A DNA stretch of 64,000 nucleotides, taken from contig JAGMUV010000003.1 of NCBI GenBank assembly GCA_020744425.1, forward strand, positions 1,922,001-1,986,000, given 5' to 3'. Under the pieces are notes generated by a model. It did not search any database and was not told where the DNA came from. It worked only from the letters and a program-made list of their open reading frames with translations. This DNA comes from Dactylonectria macrodidyma. Its lineage: Eukaryota > Ascomycota > Sordariomycetes > Hypocreales > Nectriaceae. Positions 1-12,700 of the stretch are shown in pieces. Made by a program: the position numbers and the translations under genes. Numbering within the stretch: the first letter of the stretch is position 1; every line of letters begins with the position of its first letter.

Positions 1-936
1 GTTTCCAGATATCGAATGTCAACTCATTAAACCACCACTCCTATGCCATCTTGAATGCGACTTCCAACGGGCCTTTCCGGTTCACGCCCCCTCAATACGA
101 AGAATAATTTTTAGCATCCCAATTAAGTCAAAATCTCCTTCTATTTGATTAAAGTGACGTAATGTTACTTTAGCGGTCAACAGCGCATTTCCTGACTGTC
201 ACAACACCACAAACTCTGACTAGCTGCCTACCTATTCAATTGTACTTCCAAAACCACAATACAGGGAGCGCAGTCTCAAGGTTTCTGTTTACGACTTTAC
301 ATGTACTTCGCTCTTTAGTCCGGTGAAAATCCAACGCTCAAGGACTCCGGCTCTGAGAGAACTAGCTCAACCTCCTCCTCCGCATCCCCCGCCTAATCAA
401 CCTAAACCACCAGCCTCATACAGTCCCCTTCACCCCGCAAACCGATTCTCCGTGCTTGGTGCTCGCGCTCCGCAGCGTCGGGGGAACAGTCGGCAATGTG
501 TAGGTTCGTAGGAATGGGCGGGGAAGAGGTGACGGGCGGGGGAGGGGAAGGCGATATCAATCTTATTCTTGCGTTGCTCTGTGATCTCTCTGCCATTGAA
601 GAAAAGGTAGAGAGATGTATCGTATCTGAACGCGTGTAGCATGAACCTTTTCTCATGCATGAAGAAGGCTTCATTTGCATTTGTATGGCCAAATGTGCGA
701 ATCACAGAGAGCTATATCGCAAATGAACTATTCGAGAATGTTCAATGAGGAGGAGGGTCATCTATGCGTGTGTCGTGGTTTATAAATACATCTCATCGTA
801 CAAGGGCAGCCGCCCTTCATCTGTCGTCCAAGACTCTTAATATGCGTTGCTCAGCCAAAGTCTCTATGACATGGTTAGCATGTATGCAAACATGAAAATG
901 CAGCACGTTGATCAAGATGGTCGCCCGCCATCTACT
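1..936. other. Gene-free left edge
   Basis: No ORF here has protein-like composition; the longest frames (about 90 codons, 402-705 minus) are low-complexity and lack splice-supported extensions. It lies beyond the stop codon of the presequence protease gene, so its right end probably carries that gene's 3' untranslated region. A neighbouring gene may lie just outside the window. Confidence 0.6.
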
Positions 937-3900
937 CTATTCGGCACCCTGGACGTCCATCTCCCGGATCTTCCACTCGCCGTCCACCCAAGGCTGCTTC
1001 TCTCCCAAGAAAGCAATCCTCTCCTCGCCCTTGCTCATGGCGTCCACCAGGTGACGTTGCGCCACCTCGCGTACTTGATCCTTGGTGACATCGAGTAGTT
1101 GGACGCGCTTGCGTTGCTTCATCTCCTCTGTGATGCCTGATAGGAATCGACCCATGCCCTCTTGGTTCACAGACACAGGCGCGTCAACCCCCTGGAACAC
1201 CGAGATCTTAGCCTCCTCTAGATCTCTGTCCGACCACTGCTTGTCCACTGCCCATTGTCCCGCGTTGCGCATGATACCTAACGTGTTCTGGGGGTTGGGG
1301 TCACGGTAAGAGTAGAACCCAAATAGGCCATCCAGCGGTCGCGAGTATGCACCACCGCCATAAGCACCACCCTTCTCACGAATCTCGTGGTGTAGGTGCT
1401 TGTGGGTAAGAAGCTGGGACAAGATCTGGAGTGGCGCCCCATCAGGGGACGTGTAGGATGCCGTCGGCAGCGATAGGCCCCCGTAGTACACCTGGTATGG
1501 GAGGGGGAAGAAAGTCTTGCTGTCGCGAGGCAACTGTCGGGGCTCTAGGTTCTTTAGCTCCACAGGTGCACGCAAGGTATTACCCAAAAAGGTTTGCAGA
1601 GAGGCCGCGTTGTTCGTAACGCTCTCTGTCCCACATGTGATGGCAGTGCGGAAATTGCCAGCAACAAGCGCAAAGTTCTGAATTTGCTTCAGTTTCGCGA
1701 TGACATCTTCGAATTTGTCCGACTCCGGTCGGCTTGCCAGCGAGGTCACTAGCTTAACCTGTGAAAGTCCAGACACTTGCTGGCGTAGCCACGAGGCTTG
1801 TGTGAGACCAGCCTCGGAGTAGCCCATGGCGTATCGGTGTCCAGTCGATGCAATATCATTTACCACGCCATCTGCAGAAGCCTGCAGAAGCTGTCGGATA
1901 CGGAGGGCAGCCTCGGGGCTGTCGAAGTCAGTCCCCAGTACCAGCTTCTGGATGATGTCGAACATGACGGGCACATTTTGGTCCAGTGCCATGCCAGTGA
2001 AGATAAAGCCCTCGCTAGCTTGGTGGAAGTCGGTTGGCGAAGGGGTGCAGTGATACCCCACCGATACACCGCCCGTCTTGAGCTTAATGAGATCCTCGAG
2101 CTGCTCCATCGACATATCCTTGGTACCCAGTCGCATGATGCTGTCGGTGAATAAGGGAATTAACTCACGGAGATCATCCGGTAGGTTCTCCAGCGTGTTG
2201 ATGGCACGGAAGTAGGTGAGGCCGTTGGTCGGGGCTTCACGCCATTGAATCTTCGCTCCGGTGACGTCCTCATCTCGGACCACGACTGGCTCCTTAGCCC
2301 TAGGAATGTCTTTGACGTGGACAGTGGGCAGACAACTCAAGTCCTCTGTGTTGGTCTTGTTTTGCTCCACTAGGAGGTCCTGCTCCTGCTTCTCGAAGTG
2401 TTTACGAGCGTTCTCCTCACTACCGGCCTTCTCAACGGCATACTGAATCTTGCCCGCTAATCTGTCCTGTTCCTCCTTGGCCAAGTCCTCGCCATAAGTA
2501 GCAGAGGGGGCCATCGTGAAGGTCAGGGCATTGTCGTTTAGCAGATACTTGTCCATCAAGCTTTCTAGGTAGTTGCCCTCGGCCAGCTTGGCCTTGAAAG
2601 CCGTAATAGTGTCGTTCCAGGCGAGCGAGTCAAATGGATCAACCCCATTAAACCACTTGGGCTTGAGGCGGTTCAGCATAGAAAATCCAAAATTGGCTGT
2701 CTTGTGCTTCAATGACAGCTCCAACTGGTGCATAGAGCCATCAATCTTGGTTTGGTCAAAGCCCTTACTACGGGCCTCACGCAGAATCTGCTGCACCTTC
2801 TCCTTCAGCTTAGGGACATCGGACTCCTGGACACCTGTCAGGCCAATAGAGAAGATTCCGCGCTTGGCAGAGCTGTCGTATCCAGCATTGGGGCTCCAGT
2901 CGGCACCCATGCCAGCCTCGATCAGGCCTCGGTAGAGCGGGGAGCCGTAGCCGTCCATGAGAAGGGTGGATAGAAGCGAAATCGAGAAAGACTCAAGAAC
3001 ATTGGTAGTATCGCCAGTAACCCAAGAGACGGACGTCTTGTACTGGCGATCAGCGTCGACCAAAGGATCCAAGGGGCCGTAGAGAGTGACGTCCTTGGGA
3101 CCGTCAAGTTGGATTGGCTCATGGATTTGCTTGTCACTCTTGATTTTGTCGAAGGCTTGGAGTTGGGCGTTGACCTCCTGAAGGTGATCCGCGAGGGGCA
3201 TATCGCCATACGAAAAGAGTTTCGCGTTGCTCGGATGATAGTGCTCGGCGTGGAACTGCTTCAACTGTTCATAGGTCAAGTCCGTAATCTTCTGGGGGTC
3301 ACCGCCAGAGTTGTTGATGTCGGGGAATATGTGGTCGTGGAAACGGATATAGTAAAGATATCCGGCATCTGACATCTGACCCTTCATCTCGTTGTATACG
3401 ACGCCCTTAAAAACCAACTTTTTACTGGCTTCATCTTCAGCAAGCGGGTTCTCCGGACCGATTCGCCAACCTTCCTGGGTGAAGTCGGATCGCTTGAGCA
3501 AGGGGTGTAAAGTCGCATCGAGATAGACGGACATAAGGTTCTTGAAGTCCTGCTCGTTGGTGGTGGCGAAGGGGTAAAATGTGTGGTCTGAGGCTGTGAA
3601 GGCGTTCATGAAGTTGGAAAGTGTCCGCGGCAGCATCTTGAAGAATGGATCTCGGATGGGGTACCTGGAGCACAGTTAGCCATTGCTTATGCCCAATTAC
3701 CCATGTGATGTTGCTAGATGGAGGCCGCACTTGTCACTACCACAGAGTGTCGTATGCTCCAGGATATGAGGGATGCCAGTGTCGTTCGGAGGGTTCGTCT
3801 TGAAGCCAATGGAGAAGACATTGTTGGAATCGTCACGAGCAATGTGCAAGTAATCGGCACCAGTCTTGTCGTGTTGAAGATGGAGAGCCGTCAGCTTGAG

Positions 3901-4017
3901 CTCAGGTACGTGCTTTGAACGCACGAGAGTGAAACCGTGGAGCTGTTCCCCGGGTTTGGGGAACTGCGACAGCTCCGTCACAGCCTTTCGCGCGGTTGAT
4001 GCCGCGTTGCGGAGCAT
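937..4017 (-). CDS. CYM1: Mitochondrial presequence protease Cym1/PreP (M16C metallopeptidase)
   Basis: Two exons, 4017-3731 and 3664-937, are joined across a 66-bp intron (donor GTGCGG, acceptor TCCAG) and encode 1004 residues, the usual length for the family. The inverted zinc motif HILEH lies at residues 84-88, just before the intron. The expected third ligand is the Glu of GVVYNEM near residue 188, about 100 residues downstream as in known PreP enzymes. The N-terminus is Arg/Ala/Ser-rich with few acidic residues, fitting a matrix-targeting presequence. The family degrades cleaved presequences and other short peptides in the mitochondrial matrix inside a closed two-lobed chamber. The gene is divergent from the taxilin gene. 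The start ATG is the first in frame and gives the targeting peptide. Recognition is from sequence memory; the family call is secure. Confidence 0.95.
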
Positions 4018-5108
4018 CTTGTCGGTTGTTGATTGGAGTAGTCGAGGGAGAGGCCGTAGAAAATTGCGTACTCTATTAACACATATAACAGAAAATATTA
4101 CAACGACAAGGCAAGAGTCGACGTCGGGCGGTACGACGAGGTAATGTTTCGACTCCCTGAGAAAGAAGGGAAGCGGAGGTCAAAAAGACGAGAATTCGGA
4201 TGCACGTCGTCGGTACAATGACGCCTGGGCTGCCTGAGGCGGCTAGCCTGCACCCGAAAATTACAGGGCCGATCGAGCCAGGGTAGTGGAGTGCTCAGTG
4301 CTACTCTGACGCACACAACAACGTCAGTCCAGTGGCCAGCGAGGCTTTCCAGTGGTGACCACCCATTGACCACAGCGGACAGGCGGACAGGGTCCCCGGT
4401 GGAGCCGCGCGATTAGTCACACAGGATGTCCTGCCGGCTCTTCAATGGTCCCCAGCTTTCCCGGGCCTTCCACCAGTAGCCTGCTATCTCCACTACACAT
4501 TACTGGCTATTGGGCCCTGCTAGTGCCCTAGCGGGCTGTGATGATGGCACAAAGGCCATGGCAAAACCTATCGGTGCCTTTTGAGACTCCATGAGCCCTT
4601 GATCTCGTACTGTCGATTCCCCAAGAGTTGGTGGCTCCCACGCCTTGAGCCGTGAGCACGAAGAGTCCAGCATATACAATTTGCCGTTGCGGTTGCACAA
4701 CGCACATCAAGCGTAGGTACGTTGGCAAACGCGTAGCCTTGCGCCCACTCAGCTCAGCTGCAACGCCCAGCACTCCGCCCACTGGGTGTCCTTTACTACC
4801 ACCTCCAGGGCACTGCGCTGCACCTGCATGCACAGTGACAATTCTCGCCCGGCCTCTCACTAACGCCCATCTCCTTCAACCTAGCCGACGCCATCTGACT
4901 CGCCAGACTTGGCCTCTTTTCATCCACCGACACCGAATTCACGGCGACGAAGGCCTGGCCTCAGCCTCTTTCATCCTTCATCCCCCCGCGACCAACCAAC
5001 GGCATCGAATCCCAAGACACTCGATGCCCTCAAGCTACTCGACGAGCGCCATCGTAAATCCCACGGCTGGACGACGGACCTAACAACTCTCGATATATCT
5101 AACCGGCG
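4018..5108. other. Divergent promoter region between CYM1 and the taxilin gene
   Basis: This 1.1-kb interval separates two divergent start codons and must hold both promoters. Short overlapping frames are present on both strands, but none has recognisable protein character. The plus strand from about 4860 is pyrimidine-rich and probably includes the taxilin 5' leader. Confidence 0.6.
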
Positions 5109-6745
5109 ATGCCTGCCAGTCAGTTGGACGCTCCTCTGGCCAACGGGCACGAGGGACATGTCCACCCCCCGCCAGCAGCGGCCAAGAAAGCGAAGGGCAA
5201 AAAGGCCATGGACTCCAACGAAGCGTCGCGCCTGTTGCAGGCCCGCATCTCCCAGCTCGAGCAGGATGCCGCCGGCGAGAAGGATCAAGAGCTAGAGATT
5301 GGTGTGTTGCGCCCCCATGTGATCGAACCGAATATCGCCCAGAAGACACCCTCGTCGTCAATCTCGAGATCCGGGAGGGCAGAAGGAACATGTGCTGATT
5401 GATGGCGGGTATAGAGCGTGAAGTAAAGAGGGCGAACCGCGATCTGCTTCAGCAAGTCTCTAAGATGGACAACATGCAGAAGATCGATCACCTCACCAAG
5501 CGCTCGAGCGAACTACTAGCCGACATGCGACGCCTAGAGCGGGAGAACCAGAAGAACAAGCGCCGTGGGGATAACCTACAGAAGGAGAGAGATACTAATC
5601 GTACCGAACTGAGCAAGACGGTTGGACTGAAGGAGAAACTTGAGAAACTCTGCCGCGAACTTCAACGGGACAACAACAAGATGAAGGTGGGTTCCTGGAC
5701 ATCGGCGGACGATTAAACCCGAGAGCAATCTCATTTGCTGATCTGCGCCGAACCAGAACGAGAACAAGGAGCATCAAACAATACAGAAGCGCAATAATAC
5801 CGCGTGGGACGAGAAATATGCGACCTTGCTATCGAAACTGGAGGGATATCAGGAAGAGAAGGACACGCCGCGAAAACAGGTTGTGGACATGGAGGTCGAC
5901 GAACTGTGAGAGAGACCTTGATGAGGATGAGAAAAAGTCCACGTTTGCTGATGTCGCCTTTAGATTCCGGGTCCGCTTCAAGTCCTTTATTGAACAGTAC
6001 GAATTACGAGAGTTGCATTTCCACTCCCTCATGCGAACGAAAGAACTCGAGGTCCAATACCATATGGCCCGGTACGAGCGCGAGAAGAAGAATGCCGATG
6101 CAGAGTCAACCAAAGCACGACACCTACAAGCGCAGGTCCAGGCCTTCACCAAGACAGAGACGGAGCTGCGGAATCAACTCAACGTCTACGTCGACAAGTT
6201 CAAGCAGGTGGGTGATGTCGCGCAACCTTGGTGCGGCATCTTGACTAATTCCACAGCAGGTGGAGGATACACTGAACAACAGCAACGATTTGTTCTTGTC
6301 ATTCCGAAAGGAGATGGAGGATATGTCGAAGAAAGGGAAACGCTTAGAGAAGGAAAACGAAGCGTTGAAGCGACAGAAAGAAGCGACGGCCACGAACATC
6401 ATAAAAATGGCCGAGGAGCGGCAAGAGTGGAAGAAGAAGACGGAGGCCGCGGAGAGCAAGACCAAGAAGCTCATGAGCATCATTCAGCAGATGCAGCAGC
6501 AGGGCCGTAAAGCGCCGCCGGGTCCAACAAACCCCGTGGAAAACTGCTCCTCGGACGGTCATGGCGGTGGCGAGGGCGATGAAAGCGACTACTCCGATGA
6601 GGACGGCGAGGACGGCGACGAAGGACTCAGCGAATTTGACGACGATACAGAGGAGGAGCCGCACATCAACGAGCAAGGCGTCCCCGTACCGTACGGCCCT
6701 GAACGGCCGCCCCAGCCAACGCCAGCAACAACCAATGGGCATTAA
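5109..6745 (+). CDS. Taxilin-family coiled-coil protein
   Basis: Five exons (5109-5301, 5415-5686, 5757-5905, 5964-6207, 6260-6745) keep one frame and give 447 residues. After a Lys/Ala-rich head, almost all of the protein is Glu/Lys/Gln-rich heptad coiled coil. Stretches such as LCRELQRDN and FKSFIEQYELRELHF followed by RTKELEVQ are typical of taxilins. The tail from about residue 370 is acidic (runs of Asp/Glu with Gly and Ser) and ends in a Pro-rich piece. Taxilins bind syntaxins and are linked to vesicle traffic; the role here is inferred from family. Intron 3 (5906-5963) removes an in-frame stop, which supports the model. The last intron ends in a tandem acceptor (CAGCAG), so an extra Gln may be included in some transcripts. 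Confidence 0.88.
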
Positions 6746-7888
6746 GAGCCATTGAGAGCATGACTTGGACAGGGCCTCTAAAGCTGCGTGGCTCGTGAGA
6801 TGGCGAGGCCCATGTATCACCAGCATGCGGTGCTTGGCACCTCGTCGAAATTTCGGCCAATCTGATCCAGGAGCAGTGGGTTTGTCCCATTCACTCGAGA
6901 CGAGTGTGTAGCTAGCTAGTTGTCAGGCCTGGCCTTTGTGCTGGAGGCGCTTTTTGTGCTGTTGCCGTGTAAGATGTAGTGTCGTAGCTACCTGCTCTAT
7001 TATTCCGTCGCCATGTTCGTGGACCTACTAGGTCCAACTTCTTTCAATTGGATCAACCCTGGTGTGTTCCGAAATGGATCCTTTTGGGTTTGTTGAACTC
7101 GAACTCTCCAGCGTTCAGCCATCAAGGGCGAAACTGGGGGATAAAGCTATGGCGATCGGGAGGTTCTTTGTGTAATAGGGAAACATGTTGCCGATTTGGG
7201 CCAGTGACCATGTCAAGCGTTGGAGAGCTCTTTTATCTGGTGACATGAAGAGTCGACCACGGTGAGGAAGTATGAAAGAGGGAGGATTTCACAAGGGTGT
7301 TTGAAATCCGATGTACCGCTTTATGGCCATCGTTCCCCTGCAGCTAGCGACGCAAATCGTATCGCCCACCAAAAGGACCAAACAGAGAGAGCCGCTCGGA
7401 ATGACAACCTGTAGATTGCTCGCGCTGCAGCAGAAATGCATGATGGAGGCCACCAAAATCTCCTCACCTTGTCCCATGCATCCAGGGCTTCGATGTTTGG
7501 GATAGGATCCGGGGTCTCCACTAGCATTGCCATCTTCCTTGCGCAATACAACTTGCGGCATTCCATATGAGAGCTTGCGATGTACTACTAGAAGAGTAAA
7601 CACATTTAAGAAACCAGCGCCTGGCTATTGTTGAATGCAATGCTGTGCATGACTACTCCTATGTGAGAATTCGGTGACCGAATGCCGCGGGCCTATTCTT
7701 GTCGATGCTGCCATCGGCGTATCGGAGCTATTCGATGCCGATCCATGTACCATTACAGCAGGCGCATCACTTGGGGCCACCTTACCTCACATCCCACCTT
7801 TTTTGTAGCTGCTGAGCTCCCCGGCTTCACTCCTTCATCCCACCAAACATCTCAGTCTCAAGCCACGGTTCATCGACAAACCGCAGCC
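6746..7888. other. Intergenic, taxilin 3' end to STE24 5' end
   Basis: No convincing gene is visible. The longest frame is about 104 codons on the minus strand at 7289-7603 and lacks family resemblance. The interval should contain the taxilin 3' untranslated region and the STE24 promoter; the sequence from about 7770 to 7888 is pyrimidine-rich, as expected for a fungal 5' leader. Confidence 0.6.
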
Positions 7889-9432
7889 ATGGATTTTCTC
7901 CAGGTAAGTCGTCGCAATGCATTATTCGATCCAAGCTCGTCGCATCACGATGCGCCTTCTTCGTGCGACAATCGCTGACCCAGTTCGCTTCAACAGCGCC
8001 TTGCGCGCTTCCTCGACCGCCCGCTCTTCCCGTGGAAGCGCCTCATCATGGGCTTCTCGGTCGGCCAGTTCCTCTTCGAGACCTTCCTCACTCTCCGCCA
8101 GTATCGTGTGCTCCAGAAACCCAGTCCCCCCGCCGTTCTCTCCAAGGAGGTCTCTCAGGAGGTCTTCGACAAGTCCCAAGCCTACGGCCGCGCCAAGGCC
8201 GAGTTCAGCATCGTCGACGGTCTCTGGAGCCAGCTCCAGAACATTGCCTTTATCCACTTTGACATCCTTCCTAAGCTCTGGTCCTGGTCCGGCGATCTCC
8301 TGCTCCGATTCGCTCCCGAACGCTTCACCGGTGAAATCAGCCACTCCATCGTCTTCGTCTTGACCTTCATGGTTGTCGGCCAAATTCTTCGTCTACCGTC
8401 CTCCATCTACCATACATTCGTCTTGGAGGAAAAGTTCGGCTTCAACAAGCAGACTCCCAAGCTCTTCGTCACCGACCTGCTCAAGTCTCAGCTTCTTACC
8501 TTTGTTCTGACGCCCCCGATCCTCGCCGGTTTCCTTGCCATCATCCAGAAGACGGGCAATCAGTTCTTTTTCTATCTCTGGGCTTTCGCCGCCGGTCTCC
8601 AGGTCTTCATGATTACCATCTACCCGATCGCTATCCTGCCTCTCTTCAACAAGCTCTCCCCTCTTGAGGATGGCAAGCTCAAGACCGGTGTTGAAGCTCT
8701 CGCCGCCAGCCTCAAGTTCCCCCTCCACGAGCTATATGTCATCGACGGCAGCAAGCGTAGCGCTCACTCTAACGCCTATTTCTTTGGTCTCCCCTGGAAG
8801 AAGCACATTGTCATCTACGATACCTTGATTGAGAAGAGCGAGAGTGAGGAGGTTGTCGCTGTTCTTGCGCATGAACTTGGTCACTGGAAGTTGGGTCACA
8901 CCACCAGCCTCTTTGGTATCTCACAGGCACGTACTTTCTCGTTCATCGCTCCCAATACCTTCACAAGGCTAACCAGTATTTGCAGGGTCATCTGTTCTAC
9001 ATCTTTACCCTCTTCTCTGTCTTCATCAACAACAACTCCTTGTACTCGGCCTTCGGCTTCCTCAAGGAGCACCCCATCATTATTGGTTTCCTCCTCTTCT
9101 CCGATGCCCTCTCGCCCACCGACCTCCTCGTCAAATTCGGCATGAACATCATCACCCGCAAGTTTGAGTTCCAGGCCGACGCCTTCGCCAAGCAGCTCGG
9201 CTACCCCGAGGAGCTCGCTCGCTCCCTTCTCAAGCTTCAAATCCAGAACCTGAGCACCATGGATGCCGACTGGATGTACGCCAGCTACCACTTCTCCCAC
9301 CCTCATCTTTCCGAGCGCCTCAAGGCCCTCGGCTGGAAGGGTTCTGAAGGCGTCACTGAGGGCGTCGCCGACAAGTCTATTGCGGCTGACAAGGAGGAGG
9401 TCGTCAAGGTCACTGGCCGCGACGAGCTGTAA
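7889..9432 (+). CDS. STE24: CAAX prenyl protease 1 (Ste24, M48 zinc endopeptidase)
   Basis: Three exons (7889-7903, 7997-8926, 8986-9432) encode 463 residues, normal for Ste24. Exon 1 is only 15 nt (MDFLQ) and ends at a perfect GTAAGT. The zinc motif HELGH is at residues 297-301 and the third ligand is the Glu of KFEFQADAFA near residue 376. Several long hydrophobic segments match the multi-spanning ER/inner-nuclear-membrane barrel. The family removes the last three residues of farnesylated CAAX proteins and makes a second N-terminal cut in a-factor-type pheromone precursors. Intron 2 has a GC donor (CAG then GCACGT); no GT alternative keeps frame. The protein ends in GRDEL, which resembles a luminal retrieval signal although this terminus is expected to be cytosolic. 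It is convergent with the M16 peptidase gene. Confidence 0.96.
8927..8985 (+). other. GC-AG intron in STE24
   Basis: This 59-bp phase-0 intron begins GCACGTACTT and ends TATTTGCAG, with a GGCTAAC branch-site match 12-17 bases before the acceptor. Removing it joins ..FGISQ to GHLFYIF.., the continuous Ste24 sequence. The nearby GT at 8931 would shift the frame. Confidence 0.88.
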
Positions 9433-9779
9433 GCTACCATTCCCGTTTAGACCATAGAAAGGAGTTGTCTCATGGGATGGCAACACCGCGTTGAGGAATG
9501 AACGCCTCACATAGAGAGGTAGAGAGGTGAGCGCTATGGGGTGCTGGGAGGATAGTTGAGCTATAAGAATCGGTCATCCAGAGTCGTAGATTCAAGCCAA
9601 CGTGTACAATAGAGATCATTTGCAATCCATTCGCCCCAGTTATCGGCATTGCTGCCAAAGTTTAGGAGACATTTCGGGCCGGTTTCACTACCTAGTCTGT
9701 ATATCATGAAGCACCGATCGGATGTGTACCCGTTCGCCTCTGGGACTTGCCCCCTCTTTATCTGTGTCTAGCAATTCGT
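9433..9779. other. Convergent 3' region, STE24 and M16 peptidase
   Basis: This 347-bp gap lies between two facing stop codons. It must hold both 3' untranslated regions; nothing else is visible. Confidence 0.6.
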
Positions 9780-12700
9780 CTAATACTCTTCCGAGTCATC
9801 CGAATCATAAGATCCCTCAGAGCCATCCAGTTCGTCCTCGTCCTCGTCATCTTCATCTTCTTCTTCTTCGTCATCATCAGGCTTCAGGCCATAGTCATCG
9901 TGGAAGTAGCTGAGCTCGTGTGTCTGAACCTTGTATCCCATGCCCTTGAAAGCAGTTTCCATACCCTGAGAATAGTTAGTTACGGCGTACGTGTGTGGGA
10001 CAATGGGTGAAAAAGAATGTTCATCACAGATCCGAATGTAAGGACGCCGGGGTGGTTAGGCACATACCTCTTGCATCAACGTCGCACAAGTCACAATGAT
10101 GTTACTCTTACCAGGCTCGAAGCAAGGTAGAATAAGGTCCACCATCGCAGCGCGCATCTCATCGATAGTGACAGCGCGCACGCGGCGCAAAACCTCCTTG
10201 TCCCAGTCACTGGGCAAGCCGCGGACGACGCCTTGGACAAAATTCTGCTGTGCGGCGCTGGGCATCGTCGACTGCTCGTCCGCGAACAAGACAACAATCT
10301 GACTAATGGTGCCCTCCAAAAGGTGTCGGTCAATCTCGACCTCTCCCTCGGCGATCTTACGAATAGCGTCCTTGGACGCCGCGATAGCCTTGAAGGCGTC
10401 AGGGGAGCGGTAGACGCGGTATGAAAGAATACCCGAGTTGATGTCTCGCGCGAAGTAGGAGCCATAGGCGTAGCCAGCGCCGCGGACAGCGTTCCAGAGT
10501 GGACCCTCAGGGGCCTCCAGGTAGCCGATGGCGACCATGAGAGCGGCCATGTGCGGGTCAGAAAATGATTCCAAACCCTTTGCTGAAGAGACGGCGTAGG
10601 AACTATCGAGGGTGGTCATGGGAATGATGACAGCGCCCACGGATCCAGGATTACGGCCCTCAGCATTAAGTAGGCTCACGGGCTGTGGGATCTTGACCAT
10701 GTCCTCCTGAGCGGTCAGGGACTTGGACAGAGTGTCCCATGTGGTAAGAGGGTTGGGGAGAGTCTCCAGGTTGGCAGTGACAAGAAATCGCATGTTCTGG
10801 AATGTGAAGAGCGACTTTCGGACGGTGTTGAACCAGGATACAACCTTCTCGGGCTCTTTTTCCAACAGCTTCTTGAGGCGCTTGAGGTATACGGCACGGA
10901 CGAGCACACGCTTCGCAACAGCGAGTGTCGTCTTCTCCATGTGGAATGCCGCGTCAACTTCTCCAGCCATGCCACGGCCATCACGCTTGCCCTCGGGGAT
11001 ATCGGCCAAGTTCTTGGTTACACCAGCCTTGAGGCGCTGGGGGTCAAAGATGGAGTCAAACATCATGGTGCGGATCCATTCCACAGCTGCGGCGAACTTC
11101 TCCGGCTCGACTTGAAACTGGATCATCAAGCCATCAGCGTCACCCAGAGATCGGGCTGAGCTAAGCGAGTAGCTAATTGTATCACGCTCAAGTTCCATGA
11201 CGACCTGCTCGAAGCCAATCTTCTCTCCATCTCGCGTGATGTGAGTGTTGAAAAAGTTATCGGTGAAGATGGGCATCAAGGGCTTGAACTCGTTGGGAAC
11301 CTGGGAGGTTCCAATGTGGATGGTGATGTGAACGAAGTTTGTCGGCACGTCCTCGAACTGGAGGAACAGAGGCAGTTTTCCGCTGGGAGCGGCATCGATG
11401 AACTTTTGCGCAGACCCGGAACCCAGGCCAACAGCGCGGGCACGTCCAGCGCGGGCAGTGTCAGACTCAATGAAGTGGATCGAGTCTGTTCCAGGAACCG
11501 ACCACTGGTCGATGAGCGATGCAGGAATAGGGGCGTCATTCTTCTTCTTTGCTTCCTCGAGGCGCTGTCCGAGTTTAGCAAGTCCGTCGGGGCCGAGTTC
11601 CTCCTTTCGCTTAGCAATCCGATTTTCTTCATCCTTCTTCATTTTAGAGGCCATCTCGAGAGAGGGCTTGCCGAGAACTGAGATGTGGTGGGCATCCGCC
11701 ATCCACTTGCGGAGGAAGTCGCGCCAGTCCTTGTCTTCCCATTTCTCCAAGACATCATACTCGTCAAGATTCTGCAAACCTTTAAGAGTCGACCCATCAC
11801 GTTCTCCAAAGAGGTAATCAGTGATGATGTTGGTGGCGTAAAAGGATTCAGAAGTCTCGGCATGGTACTTGACCTGGCGTCTTTCTCGGCGAATACACTC
11901 CCTCATGTAGTCCATGTCAAGAGGGTTTGAGGCGACCTCTTTTAGCAATTCAAAGAGGCGCTTCTCAACAAACTCAAGCTTCTCAGTAGCGACGCCGGTA
12001 GGTTGCAACCAGATGACCGAATTTGGACGGGAGTCCCACCAGTAGCTGACAGAGCTGGCAAGCTCCTCTCGCTCGACCATGACATTCTCAAGAATAGAGA
12101 CAGACGATCCGCAGAGATAGGTGAGAAGAACATTAAGAGCAGACGAAGCAGTGGTGTCAATGCAGTTGGGGCCGAAGAAACCCACGAGAATTTCGCCAAC
12201 CGTCTCATCCTCCTCCGGGAATTCAGCCGTGACGATAGCAGATTCATTAAGAGCAGGAGGCTGAGCAGAGTCGATCCATGGGCTTTTACCTTTGAGTCAG
12301 TATCATGCGTGAGCCTATGAAGCAGGGTTCTGGTATTCATACCGCTTGAAAGGAGAATCAACGGACGGAATGTCATCCTTGATCGACTCTTCAAACTTGT
12401 CGAGGATCTCTAGCAGGTTCTCCTGATCCGTCTCTCCCACGATGACCAGGCAAAGATTTCGGGGCTGGTACATGTCTCTGTGAAACTGTCGGATACGCTC
12501 GGGAGTCAAGACACGAAGAGCATCGGTCATACCACCAGTTTCATATCGGAAGCCGACGTTTTCTGGATAAAGGAGGCGGCGGGCCTTGAGATCCATGATC
12601 TCGGGGCTGCGGAATTGCACAGCTTGCATCTCGGAGTAAACCACACCAGCATCATTTCCCTCGCCGTCAATGTGGCACACCTCAGTGACGATTCCATCAT

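Noticed and set aside
402..705. Two overlapping minus-strand frames of 91-96 codons at the left edge
   Set aside because: Neither shows domain character; they overlap each other in different phases and lie beyond the CYM1 stop codon.
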